Translations under genes and position numbers: made by a program | The notes under the pieces: generated by a model | Told to the model about the DNA's origin: nothing | The model's input: the letters and a program-made list of their open reading frames with translations, nothing else | The model's database searches: none | Part shown: piece by piece, positions 18,901 through 27,900 of the stretch | Layout: each line of letters begins with the position of its first letter | Numbering within the stretch: position 1 is the first letter of the stretch | NCBI RefSeq assembly: GCF_022968395.1 | Contig: NZ_JALJQZ010000039.1 | Location: 1 to 34,038, forward strand | Direction of reading: 5' to 3' | Origin: Affinirhizobium lemnae | Lineage (GTDB): Bacteria > Pseudomonadota > Alphaproteobacteria > Rhizobiales > Rhizobiaceae | DNA length: 34,038 nucleotides

Positions 18901-19955
18901 CAACGGACAAACAAACACCACCGCCGTTCTCCCCACGAAGACCGGAAGCATTCTCCCTGGAAACCGAGAAAACCGTTGCAGCGCCGCGCAAGCCGCAAGC
19001 ATTCGATGAAGGTTTCACAGTCGTCCCGGACGAGCAGGATGTGTTTCTACAAGCGTCTGAACTGGGCGCAGCGGCAGAGCTTGAAGCGCGTCCACGCAAA
19101 CGTCGCTTTTCTTTTGGAAAGCTGGCAGCGGCGGGGATAAGCGCTTTCCTGTCCATGGCCTTCTGGCTTTGGGCTGATCAGATCGTCAGGGATCTGTTCG
19201 CGCGGTCAGATTGGCTGGGCTATACAGCCATCGGGCTCCTTGCTTTGTCAGCACTGGCCTTGGTTGTTGTGGTCGGTCGCGAAGTGCTGGGCCTAATGCG
19301 CATCAGTGCGATCCAGCATATCAAGAATGAAGCCGAATCCATTTTTCCAAAGGATTCGCCGCGTCAGGCTAGATCGCTTATCGACCGCCTGGAAACGATT
19401 CTTTCCCACCGCCCGGAAACCGCAAAGGGGCGCGCTGCAATCGCTGCAACGAAAGATGACATCATCGACGCGCCACAGCTCATTGAACTGGCGGAAAGAG
19501 AGCTTCTCTCACCACTCGATGCCCGGGCCCGGACGATGATTCTCGCGGCCTCCAGGCGAACCTCGGTCGTCACCGCGGTTAGTCCTCGCGCGATTGTGGA
19601 TCTCGCCTATGTCTTGTTTGAAGTCACGCGGCTCGTTCGCGCAATGGCTGAGCTCTATGGTGGCCGCCCGGGTACGCTGGGCTTGATCCGCATTTTGCGG
19701 GATGTCGTGGCACATCTGGCCGTGACCGGCTCCATTGCTGTTGGCGACAGCCTCGCGCAGCAGGTTCTCGGCCATGGCTTGGCGGCAAAGCTTTCCACGC
19801 GCCTCGGCGAGGGCGTGATCAACGGGCTCCTGACAGCCCGGATCGGCATAGCGGCGATGGATCTTTGCCGTCCACTGCCGTTCAAGGCCTTGAAAAGACC
19901 GGGTATCGGCGACTTCATGTCGGACATCCTGTCGACCACGAAATCACCTTCCTGA
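18897..19955 (+). CDS. ycjF: YcjF/UPF0283 (DUF697-like) membrane protein
   Basis: This 352-residue inner-membrane protein resembles the YcjF/TIGR01620 family, usual neighbour of YcjX. Residues 1-70 are polar and Pro-rich, two membrane helices lie at about 75-94 and 108-127, and the rest is a soluble helical domain with hydrophobic glycine-rich segments (about 270-330). It overlaps the ycjX stop by four bases and is surely in the same operon. Its function is not established. Confidence 0.85.
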   Translation: MTTDKQTPPPFSPRRPEAFSLETEKTVAAPRKPQAFDEGFTVVPDEQDVFLQASELGAAAELEARPRKRRFSFGKLAAAGISAFLSMAFWLWADQIVRDLFARSDWLGYTAIGLLALSALALVVVVGREVLGLMRISAIQHIKNEAESIFPKDSPRQARSLIDRLETILSHRPETAKGRAAIAATKDDIIDAPQLIELAERELLSPLDARARTMILAASRRTSVVTAVSPRAIVDLAYVLFEVTRLVRAMAELYGGRPGTLGLIRILRDVVAHLAVTGSIAVGDSLAQQVLGHGLAAKLSTRLGEGVINGLLTARIGIAAMDLCRPLPFKALKRPGIGDFMSDILSTTKSPS

Positions 19956-20055
19956 TCAGTCCAAAGTCGGACAATGTCAAAAAAGAAACCGCTCATTAAC
20001 CATCCAGACGTATAGTTAGGACAGTTCAGGACGCCGCTCGCCCAAGGAAAGTTAA

Positions 20056-20616
20056 ATGGTCTCGCGCTTCTTTTCGCCCAAAGGCGGGCTTTTTCTTATT
20101 GCTGGCATCGCTCTTATAGCCTCGCATTCCTTCGCAAATGCTGGACCTCGCGATAAGGCCTTCTTCCAGACCGCCTCTGGCGTCTGGTCCGGCCCGGGCG
20201 AGATCGTTGCAGGCAAATATAAGGGTACGAAATTCACCTGCAACCTGACTGGCGAACCCAACAAGGATGGCGATGCGGGGATCAAGCTGGATGGCACTTG
20301 CCGGGTTGGCGTGTTCAAGCAGCCAATGTCCGCCGTCATCAAGCAGGCAGGCGGTTCCTACAAGGGGCAGTTCCTCGACGGTGCTGCTGGCAAGGGCCTT
20401 GATATCGTGTCAGGCGCAGTGAATGGCGACAAGATCGTCGTTGGCATCAACCGTGCAAAGCTGAATGGCGCCATGATTGCCCGCATGCAGGATGATAACG
20501 CGATGAATATCACGATCTCGGTCAAGGTCGAGGACGAGATGGTTCCTGTCATCGGACTGGCCCTCAAGCGCGATACGGACCAGATGGCCGTCGGCGCCAT
20601 CGCAGCAAACGAGTAA
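20056..20616 (+). CDS. Conserved secreted protein of unknown function
   Basis: This 186-residue protein starts with a signal peptide (Arg, then GGLFLIAGIALIASHSF; likely cleavage after ANA near residue 29) and so is probably periplasmic. The mature part is short, beta-rich-looking and has two cysteines (FTCNL and GTCRV) that could form a disulphide. I do not recognise a family with a known role, though it looks like a conserved alphaproteobacterial hypothetical protein. The ATG follows AAGGAAAG. Its TAA stop abuts the folK stop on the opposite strand with no gap. Confidence 0.75.
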   Translation: MVSRFFSPKGGLFLIAGIALIASHSFANAGPRDKAFFQTASGVWSGPGEIVAGKYKGTKFTCNLTGEPNKDGDAGIKLDGTCRVGVFKQPMSAVIKQAGGSYKGQFLDGAAGKGLDIVSGAVNGDKIVVGINRAKLNGAMIARMQDDNAMNITISVKVEDEMVPVIGLALKRDTDQMAVGAIAANE

Positions 20617-21123
20617 TTATCGGTGGCTTAGCCACCAATTCCCGTCTCGGCTTTCAACCTCGATGCCTGCCTTGTCGGCCTGGTCCAGCCAGGCCGAAAC
20701 TGTTTTTCCAGAAACGATCTGGTGCGGCAGCAGATCGGCAAGCGGCATCAGAACAAAGGCGCGCTGCGTCATGCGCGGATGCGGGACTTCCAGACCCTCC
20801 ATATCGATAACGGCATCGCCATAGGTCAGTACATCGATATCGATGGTCCGCGGACCCCACCGCTCGATGCGAACCCGCTTCATGCTTTTCTCGATTGAGA
20901 GACACAGCTCCAACAGCGCAGGCGGCTCCAAGCTCGTGCTCAGCACCGCACAGGAGTTGAAAAAATCGGCCTGATCCGTCTTGCCCCATGGTGGTGTTCG
21001 ATAAAGACGGGAAACACCTGTCAGGGCGCAATCCGGATGCTGGTCGAAAGCATGAAGCGCTTCGGCCATGGCTTTGATCGGATCGCCGAGATTGCCTCCA
21101 AGGCCGATGCTTGCCTGCACCAT
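20617..21123 (-). CDS. folK: 2-amino-4-hydroxy-6-hydroxymethyldihydropteridine diphosphokinase
   Basis: FolK (HPPK) transfers pyrophosphate from ATP to hydroxymethyl-dihydropterin, the step before DHPS in folate synthesis. The 168-residue protein shows the N-terminal ASIGLGGNLGDP, the RTPPWGKTDQADFFN segment, RWGPRTIDIDVL and PHPRMTQRAFVLMPL, all classic HPPK motifs. I start at the ATG at 21123, seven bases after the folB stop; a 13-codon extension would overlap folB. It is the last gene of the folP-folB-folK operon. Its stop codon touches the stop of the convergent secreted protein. Confidence 0.96.
   Translation of the reverse strand: MVQASIGLGGNLGDPIKAMAEALHAFDQHPDCALTGVSRLYRTPPWGKTDQADFFNSCAVLSTSLEPPALLELCLSIEKSMKRVRIERWGPRTIDIDVLTYGDAVIDMEGLEVPHPRMTQRAFVLMPLADLLPHQIVSGKTVSAWLDQADKAGIEVESRDGNWWLSHR
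20622..20636. terminator. Small hairpin at the folK / secreted-protein junction
   Basis: GGTGGC-TTA-GCCACC is a perfect 6-bp stem in the last codons of folK, six bases past the stop of the plus-strand gene. With no intergenic space, it is the only visible stop signal for either transcript; no T run follows, so it may be weak. Confidence 0.3.
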
Positions 21124-21130
21124 TCGGGAA

Positions 21131-21496
21131 TCAGGGCCGGTGCTCAACGCGCACCTCGACATAATCCAGAATTCCGGGGATCGGCACGCTCGGCTTGCGA
21201 ACGGTGATGGCCGCGCGGCAAATCATCGGAAATCGCGCGCAGAGTGCCACTGCCACGTCCTGCGCCAAGGCCTCGATCAGAGCGCGCCGCGTTCCTGTTA
21301 CGACCTCCTCGATCACCGCAAAGGCATGGCCATAATGCATGGTGGCGTCCAGATCGTCCTCGGTCAAAGCAGCGTTCGCCGGCACGTCCAGCTCGGCATC
21401 CACGAAAAAGCGCTGTCCAAGAACGGCTTCTTCCGCCATCGCACCATGCCTGGCAAAGAAAGCGCAGTTCTTGAGGGTGATCGTGTAGGTGTTCAA
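21131..21496 (-). CDS. folB: Dihydroneopterin aldolase
   Basis: FolB cleaves 7,8-dihydroneopterin to hydroxymethyl-dihydropterin and glycolaldehyde in folate synthesis. The 121-residue length is standard for this small cytosolic enzyme. Family marks are LKNCAFFARHGAMAEEA at the N-terminus (with the conserved HG and acidic residues), GQRFFVD, and AITVRKPSVPIPG with the conserved Lys near the C-terminus. Its ATG overlaps the folP stop (ATGA), indicating coupled translation. Confidence 0.95.
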   Translation of the reverse strand: MNTYTITLKNCAFFARHGAMAEEAVLGQRFFVDAELDVPANAALTEDDLDATMHYGHAFAVIEEVVTGTRRALIEALAQDVAVALCARFPMICRAAITVRKPSVPIPGILDYVEVRVEHRP

Positions 21497-22365
21497 TTGT
21501 CCGTCTCCGTATCGGCGCCGCGCGCCTGCAGCACGGCATCCGCCATGTGTAGTGCATCGCGATTGACGGCAACATTATGAACCCTGAACAGGCAAGCCCC
21601 CGCCAGTCTCAGCATTGCCGTGGTCGCCGCCGTTCCAACGTCGCGCTGATCGGCCTGATCTCGGCCCGTCGTGAACCCGATGAAGCGCTTGCGGGACGTT
21701 CCAACAAGAAGCGGCATATCGAGACTGGTCAGCTCTTCGAAGCGCGCCATAAGCGAAAAATCCTCGTCCCGGTCCTTGGCAAAACCGAAACCTGGATCAA
21801 GGATGATGCGGTCGCGGTCAATCCCGCCCTTGGCAGCAACTTCCATTTGCCGGGAGAAGAAGAAGCGCTGATCGTCGATGACGTCGGCAAGTTTTTCGGC
21901 TTCGCGACCGCGCCCGGTATGCATCATGATGAGACCTGCGCCGGTTTCAGCAACCACTGTCGTCATGGCAGGATCATGGCGTAGACCGTAAACGTCATTC
22001 ACGATATGAGCACCCGCTTCCAGCGCAAGCATTGCAGTCTCGGCCCGGTACGTATCCACCGAGATCAGGCAATCCGCACTGTTCGCCAGCGCTTCAATAA
22101 CCGGGAGGATGCGGCGTTGCTCTTCCAGCGGCGTCACCGGCTCTGCACCTGGCCGGGTCGACTCGCCGCCGATGTCCAGAATGACCGCACCCTCTTCAAC
22201 CGCCTTGAGCGCATGGGCTAGGGCTGCATCCACATTCATGTGGCGACCGCCATCCGAAAAGGAATCGGGCGTCACGTTGATGATCGCCATCAGATGTCCT
22301 GTCGGACCCAAAGGCAGTGTCCGGTCTCTTCCCACTGTCCATAGTCTGTTGCCGGGAGATATCAC
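21493..22365 (-). CDS. folP: Dihydropteroate synthase
   Basis: FolP condenses hydroxymethyl-dihydropterin pyrophosphate with p-aminobenzoate; it is the sulfonamide target. The protein shows INVTPDSFSDGG (about 29-40), GGESTRPGA, VNDVYG, LDPGFGFAK and GTSRKRFIG, all DHPS signatures. I prefer the GTG at 22365: GAGG lies five bases upstream and the 290-residue product fits the family. A longer in-frame reading from the TTG at 22461 has no ribosome binding site and would overlap the leader of the divergent DUF922 gene. First gene of the fol operon. Confidence 0.94.
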   Translation of the reverse strand: MISPGNRLWTVGRDRTLPLGPTGHLMAIINVTPDSFSDGGRHMNVDAALAHALKAVEEGAVILDIGGESTRPGAEPVTPLEEQRRILPVIEALANSADCLISVDTYRAETAMLALEAGAHIVNDVYGLRHDPAMTTVVAETGAGLIMMHTGRGREAEKLADVIDDQRFFFSRQMEVAAKGGIDRDRIILDPGFGFAKDRDEDFSLMARFEELTSLDMPLLVGTSRKRFIGFTTGRDQADQRDVGTAATTAMLRLAGACLFRVHNVAVNRDALHMADAVLQARGADTETDN

Positions 22366-22472
22366 GTTTGCCTCAATAGCCTTGGGTAACGAAAATTTTC
22401 GCGCTTGCGCTGTTGCGATGGCGACGGCTATGCCCCAAGCTTCCGCCAACTGCAATCTCAATAAGGCACAGA

Positions 22473-23090
22473 ATGTTGGTCGCCCGCCGCATCAGTAGCG
22501 TTTTCGGCGCAATGCTCGTCGTTCTGCTTGTTCCACTGCTCGCTGGCGCAAGTCCGCGCATCACGAAGACCTATTCCTATTTCTCGATCAGCGGCCGAAC
22601 GGCAGACGATCTGGACAATCAGCTCCAGAAGCATGGCCCACTGACCCGCTCGACGGGTTTCAGGCATCCCGGCGCCACGCAGATCAAGTTTGGCGGTGAA
22701 GTGACATATCTCGAAACGGATCGGAACTGCTCGATCGGCGACGTAAACGTCACGCTGAAGACCCATATTACCCTGCCCCACTGGGTCAATCGCAGACAAG
22801 CGACAGACACGCTCGGCCTGATCTGGGACACGCTCTCGGCCGATATCAAGCGACATGAGGAAAGGCATGCCGAAATTGCGCGTGGTTATGCGAGAAAACT
22901 GGAGAACAGTTTGCAGTCTCTGGGTTCCCGCAGGACATGTAAGGAACTCGAGAGCGAAGTCGGTCGCCTGACCAAGAGCATGATCGAGGATCATGATCGC
23001 GATCAGCTCCAGTTCGACATCATCGAGTCGAAGAACTTCGATTCTCGCATGATGCGCCTGCTGAAGAACCGTTCAGCAGCCGCGAATTGA
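22473..23090 (+). CDS. Secreted DUF922-family protein with HEXXH motif
   Basis: This 205-residue protein has an N-terminal signal or anchor segment (SSVFGAMLVVLLVPLLAGAS, about residues 8-27) and a periplasmic domain resembling DUF922. Residues 128-132 read HEERH, an HEXXH metalloprotease-type zinc motif within a helix (RHEERHAEIA), which the family is predicted to use as a Zn-dependent protease. Substrate and role are unknown. I chose the ATG at 22473, which follows AAGG; an upstream ATG at 22413 would add 20 polar residues before the signal. It is divergent from folP, 107 bases apart. Confidence 0.78.
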   Translation: MLVARRISSVFGAMLVVLLVPLLAGASPRITKTYSYFSISGRTADDLDNQLQKHGPLTRSTGFRHPGATQIKFGGEVTYLETDRNCSIGDVNVTLKTHITLPHWVNRRQATDTLGLIWDTLSADIKRHEERHAEIARGYARKLENSLQSLGSRRTCKELESEVGRLTKSMIEDHDRDQLQFDIIESKNFDSRMMRLLKNRSAAAN

Positions 23091-23589
23091 AATTCAGGCA
23101 TCAAATACGGCTAATTACAACCCTGCCCTACCAGCAACTGTATACAAACGAATCAGCACTGAAGCTTGCGTCAAGCTTGCGTGACATGCCGTGATTGATC
23201 GGTGAAAACTTCCAATAGAGTTTGCGTCAGTTAACGGCTACATTAAGTCTCACTGAAAGAGGCGAACACGAGACGTCTTTGGAAGTTATGGTCCCGTTGC
23301 CGCATGCGAGGCGGCGCATGCGGCAACGCCCAAATCAGTGGATGCCACACAGATACGCATTTGTCTTTGAGTGATACCGATTTCGCGGCAACAACAAGAC
23401 CGATTTATGGCGGTTCAGTTCCCTTGTCCGATGACTCTCCGATGATTAAGCGGCAAATTGCCTTCCGGTGCGCGGAGCAGATTTCCGCAGTCAGCATCAA
23501 CGCTGCGCAGTTCGCTGCACTCTTGTTTTACGTGCCTGACCACCGCAGCATAGAACGTTTCACTGTTTTCCGAGTTCGTGAATGACCCT
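23091..23589. other. Gene-poor stretch after the DUF922 gene
   Basis: I find no convincing protein gene in these 500 bases; a 93-codon frame from 23304 starts within a palindrome, lacks a ribosome binding site and resembles nothing I know. The stretch holds a tandem 10-mer AAGCTTGCGT (23162-23171 and 23173-23182) and a strong palindrome (23295-23328). It may include the promoter or 5' part of the small RNA that ends at 23692. Confidence 0.55.
23295..23328. repeat. Palindrome with 14-bp perfect stem
   Basis: CGTTGCCGCATGCG and CGCATGCGGCAACG form a perfect 14-bp inverted repeat around AGGCGG. No T run follows on either strand, so a simple intrinsic terminator is unlikely. It could be a protein-binding dyad, a processed RNA hairpin or a repeat-family member. 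Confidence 0.7.
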
Positions 23590-23692
23590 GTTCTCCCGGC
23601 GTATCCGGATACCGAAGGTGATTCCTCCCTCGCCTTATGGTGATACGCCCGCCTTGGCCTCGCCTGCAAAATCAGCGGCGAGGCACTTTTTT
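23590..23692 (+). ncRNA. Candidate small RNA with CCUCCC loop
   Basis: Three structures follow one another. An outer 8-bp stem (GGCGTATC 23598-23605 with GATACGCC 23642-23649) encloses an inner 7-bp stem (23615-23621 with 23630-23636, one wobble) whose loop is TTCCTCCC. Then comes a perfect 8-bp terminator stem (23657-23664 with 23677-23684) and ACTTTTTT. A second pyrimidine run, TTCTCCC, lies just before the outer stem. Loops with anti-Shine-Dalgarno CCUCC sequence plus a terminator are the hallmark of the alphaproteobacterial cuckoo/alpha-r14 sRNAs. No reading frame uses the terminator. The 5' end is a guess and no promoter could be assigned. Confidence 0.5.
23657..23692 (+). terminator. 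Strong intrinsic terminator of the candidate sRNA
   Basis: GCCTCGCC and GGCGAGGC form a perfect 8-bp stem around a 12-base loop, followed by ACTTTTTT. The T run is on the plus strand only, so it ends a plus-strand transcript from the gene-poor region, not the convergent ferredoxin gene. Confidence 0.85.
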
Positions 23693-23727
23693 GCTAGCCT
23701 TCCAATTCAGATACGTTGATCCGTATT

Positions 23728-24104
<377 letters not shown>

Positions 24105-24156
24105 AGTCAACGAGATCTGGCCTTTATCAATCGTGCCTTAATTGACGGCTTTGAGG

Positions 24157-24525
24157 TTACCGCATTAATTTCAGAATGAAGTTTTCCGCCTCAACGACTG
24201 CGGCGCTGATGGAAGCAAGATGCCCTGCATCGAATGGATTGGCTTCCAGCGCCTCGGCATGCTTGACCACTCGAAACGCACCAACGGCGGACGCTGCGCT
24301 TTTCAACCGATGAGCGACATCTGCCAGTGCCTTGCCTTCGGCATCCGCCATGTCGTGGAGAGCGGCGCGAGCCTGCCGCGCGAACAGGTTCAGAATTTCG
24401 TCTTCTAGCGCCTTGTCGCCCATGGTCTGCACGGCAAGATGCACCAGATCAATTGGACTTCCAGAGCTCATGCGACCGTGCTTTTCCAGCGAAGGAGCTT
24501 CGAATGCGATGCTTGCTGATGCCAT
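24157..24525 (-). CDS. HPt (histidine phosphotransfer) domain protein
   Basis: This 122-residue protein is a stand-alone HPt module, a four-helix bundle relaying phosphate between receivers in phosphorelays. The phosphoacceptor is His72 in the signature AHRLKSAASAVGA. It is not ChpT, which is larger and lacks this motif. The ATG at 24525 follows AAAGAGG. It is divergent from the GPR-like gene, with 465 bases between them. Its cognate kinase and regulator are not in the window apart from CckA, and no link is shown. Confidence 0.87.
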   Translation of the reverse strand: MASASIAFEAPSLEKHGRMSSGSPIDLVHLAVQTMGDKALEDEILNLFARQARAALHDMADAEGKALADVAHRLKSAASAVGAFRVVKHAEALEANPFDAGHLASISAAVVEAENFILKLMR

Positions 24526-24688
24526 GTCCCGATACCTCTTTTTGTCTAAGCCCTTGCGATCAGCCTATATCAAGAAGGATCAGGATGGAGTTCGGTTTAA
24601 TTTCGGCACAGAAGCGACCCTATTTCTTTGCTTATGGTTAATTTACGCTAAGCGCTACCAAATTAACGGGAATCGATCCGTGATCCGG

Positions 24689-24704
24689 TTTAAAAACTGT
24701 TAAC
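24689..24704 (+). promoter_or_regulatory. Possible CtrA-binding site
   Basis: TTTA-N7-TTAAC matches the CtrA consensus TTAA-N7-TTAA at seven of eight positions with the trailing C often seen. It lies about 290 bases before the GPR-like gene and about 165 bases before the HPt gene. A single near-match in an AT-rich intergenic region is weak evidence. Confidence 0.35.
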
Positions 24705-24876
24705 AACAACCCGCTGTTGATCCACACTGGGGAGGCTGAATTGTCTAACTCGCGGTAATGTGCCACTACAGTACGCTTACAGCAGGTGTGGACATCACGT
24801 TCTCGGCTGTTGAATTATTGGGCCAAGCCTTTCTTAAGTCCTGTTTGCGAGGAAGGTACGGACCAAAGTGAATAAG

Positions 24877-24907
24877 CGGCTTTTGCACGGTTTGGTGTGC
24901 AAAGCCG
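24877..24907 (+). promoter_or_regulatory. Leader hairpin of the GPR-like gene
   Basis: CGGCTTTTGCAC and GTGCAAAGCCG pair over 11 bp with one bulged T around an 8-base loop, 83 bases before the start codon. No T run follows, so it is not a plain terminator. It may be a structured 5' leader or a DNA dyad. Confidence 0.4.
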
Positions 24908-24990
24908 TTGGCTTGATTGATGGTTTCGCGAGCGGCACAACGGCGTACACCGCAATCGGCCGGACGAGTATGTAACGAGGCGTAACCTGC

Positions 24991-27900
24991 ATGGCTAAGA
25001 ACCCGCACAGCGAGTCGATGGACGAGACCGCATTCCAGGCACTGGAAGATGCGCTGAAAATCGAGTTCAACGATGAGCCGGAGCCTAAGGCAGCGCCGCG
25101 TCGAAAGTCATCATCATCTGCCCAGGAGGCGCCGGTGCCAGAAACACCGCAGCAGCGTTCAACAGCATCGCAGCAGACGACCTCCGGAGGCGGATCGGGC
25201 CAGTTTCAGGAGAACCTAAAAGGCGGCTCCGATCCGGTAGCACCAAAATCCCCGGCATTCGCGCCGGCGAATGATAGCGGTCGGCGCACCACGTCTGCCA
25301 TCATGCGATCGCTGGAGAGCGGCTCCATGCGATCGGCGCTCCGCAACGCGGCCATCATGTCGGTCCTTTGGGCCGTTGGAGGTCTGGGTCTCGCACAACT
25401 CCTCTTCGGCAGCGCTCTGTGGGATGTAGGCTCCACAGCGGACGTTGTATCGCGGCCCGGCATTCTGGCTGTGATCGTCGCCATCATTGTGCCGATCATG
25501 CTATTCTTTGCTTTCGCGATCATGATGGCGCGCGCACAGGATCTGCGAAACGCCGCACGCTCCATGGCGGAAGTCGCGCTCCGACTGGCCGAACCCGAGA
25601 CAATTGCGACAGAGCGTATCATGTCGGTCGGTCAAGCCGTGCGGCGTGAAGTCTCTGCCATGAACGAAGGCATCGAGCGGACGATTGCGCGTGCGACCGA
25701 GCTTGAGACGCTTGTCCACTCGGAAGTCAGTGCACTCGAGCGTAGCTATGCCGACAACGAGCTTCGCGTACGTGGTCTCGTGCATGAACTGGGCTCAGAG
25801 CGCGACGCGATTGTCAATCACGCAGAACGCATCCGCTCGTCCATTGTCGGCGCCCATGATCAGCTGAAGGAAGACCTCTCGCTGGCAACTGAGGAAATCG
25901 CCGTTCGCCTTGCGACCTCCGGCGAAGCCTTTGCGTCTATGATCGACACCCGCGCGGCGACTCTCATGGAACGATCCAATGCTGCGGGAGAAGCACTGAG
26001 CACGCTTTTGGCGGCCAAGACGGAAAGCCTCGTCAAGGCGCTGGGAGCATCCGGCTCCAGTCTCGCGCAGGAGTTAGACAGCCGCCTCGAAAATCTCAAC
26101 TCCACCCTCGCCTCTCGTGGCCGCGAAATCCTGCGCGATTTCGAGACTCGGGCATCGACGCTGGACGCGAACACGGAAAAACTTAATGCTGCGCTGGCAG
26201 AGCGCACCAGATTGCTGAACGAGACGCTGGTCACCCGTACCCGCGAGATCAGTGAGAGCCTGACCGGCGGCGAGCGCCAGATTACCGGCTCCCTTAATAC
26301 CGTCCTCAAGTCTCTAAACCAGTCACTTGAGGACAAGGGCGCAAGCTTCCGCCAGAGCCTCCAGACGGCGGCTGATGACGCCATTATGGATCTCGACCTG
26401 CGCACCGGTCTCTTTGAAGATCGGCTGCAAGCCTCGATCGGCCAATTGAGCACCACCTTTGATGACGGACTGGAACATTTCACGATAGCGTTTGACAAGC
26501 GGTCAGGCACGCTTGCCTCAAAGCTCACCGAAAGTCTCGCTCGCATTAGCGAAACGGTTAACGGCGGATCGGACTCCATCGAAGGCATTCTTTCTACTAG
26601 CATCGAGCGTCTGGGTTCAACACTCACCAATCGCTCTCTCTCAATAGCGACGACCCTGAGCGCCAGCCAGGAAGTTCTCGACAGCTCGCTCGCACGAGGA
26701 GCCAGCCAGTTGGGTGATGTACTCGACAGCAGGACCCGCAAGCTGACTGCCGAACTTGAGGAACGTAACCGTGTCCTGAATGAAGGGATAGAAACACGCG
26801 GTCGCGTCCTGGTCGACGATCTGCAGGCACGCGGTCGCGCGGTGACAGACAGCCTAAGTCAGACGGCAGGCGAACTGTCGGATGGTCTGGAAATCAGGAC
26901 CGCAATCCTGACGGAAATGCTCGATTCACGCCGTACGGCGCTGGTGGATAGCTTCGATAGCAGGGCCGCTGCTTTGACCTCTGAACTGGAGCACCGTCAG
27001 ACGACGATTGATAGCGTCCTTGCCCAGAACAGCCAGCGCCTTGAGCAGACATTGAACTCACATCAGAAGGCATTTCTCGGCGGCCTTGAGGAGAGAACGC
27101 GCGGTCTGTCGGAGACGCTTGCAAGCCGAAGTGCAGCACTGATCGAAGATCTCGATGATCGAAATCTGCAAATTTCAAGCGCTCTAGCCGCGCAAAGTGC
27201 AGTCATTGCGGACAACGTAGCCAATGCGCACGAGCGGATGCAGACTGTTCTGAACGAACGCGGCGAGGCGCTCACATCGGCTATTCAGGAAAGTGAGGCT
27301 CGCTTCCAGAGCACGATCACCACTCGCACGACAGCTCTCGAAGCTGCTGTGCTGAATGCACCGGACCGTATGGCCGATGTTCTGGACGAGCGCATCAGCG
27401 GAATGTCGCGTGTGCTCAGCGAGGGGCATACGCGCATCGAAACCGATCTTTCTCGCAGCATGAGTGAACTGGGCGAATTGGTAACCGGCGTCAGCGAGCG
27501 GATTGCAGACACGTTGGACGACAAGGCCATGGCCCTGACAACCAGCTTGTCCGTTGGCGAGGATCGCCTGACGCAGGCGATCGAGATGCATACCGAATCG
27601 GCATCTCGCATTCTGTCCCAGGCACATCAGAAAATCGAAGGCGACCTTGGTCAGCGTGTGAACGAACTCGGCACCCTGGTCGGCAAAGTCGGTGATCGCA
27701 TCGCGGACTCGATGGGAGAACATGCGCTCGCGCTGACAACGAGCCTTTCTATCAGCGAGGATCGCATCACCAGTGCGATCGACGAACGCAGTGATACGGC
27801 TGAACGAAAGCTAGCACAGGCGCAGGAACGGCTGGAAGCCGGTGTCGGTCGTAGGATCGACGAACTGGGTGAAATGGTCGAAGGTGTGACCGGTCGTATT

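Larger units (their letters stand above)
24526..24990. other. Divergent intergenic region HPt / GPR-like gene
   Basis: No convincing gene lies in these 465 bases. The region is AT-rich on its left side. It holds an ATGGTTAA (24634-24641), a GANTC methylation site (24670-24674), a near-consensus CtrA box (24689-24704) and a bulged hairpin in the leader (24877-24907). Promoter hexamers could not be assigned with confidence. Confidence 0.6.

Noticed and set aside
19996..20003. TTAACCAT, a CtrA half-site-like octamer before the secreted-protein gene
   Set aside because: About one such octamer is expected by chance in a window of this size on two strands, and it is not clearly aligned with a promoter.
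23304..23585. 93-codon plus-strand frame in the gene-poor stretch
   Set aside because: Starts inside a palindrome, has no ribosome binding site and no family resemblance.
23091..23700. tmRNA, 6S RNA, SRP RNA or RNase P RNA in the gap
   Set aside because: I looked for a tag frame, T-arm and known conserved cores and found none.
25860..26741. 293-codon minus-strand frame in the GPR-like gene
   Set aside because: Ser/Arg-rich shadow of the repetitive coding strand; no motif.
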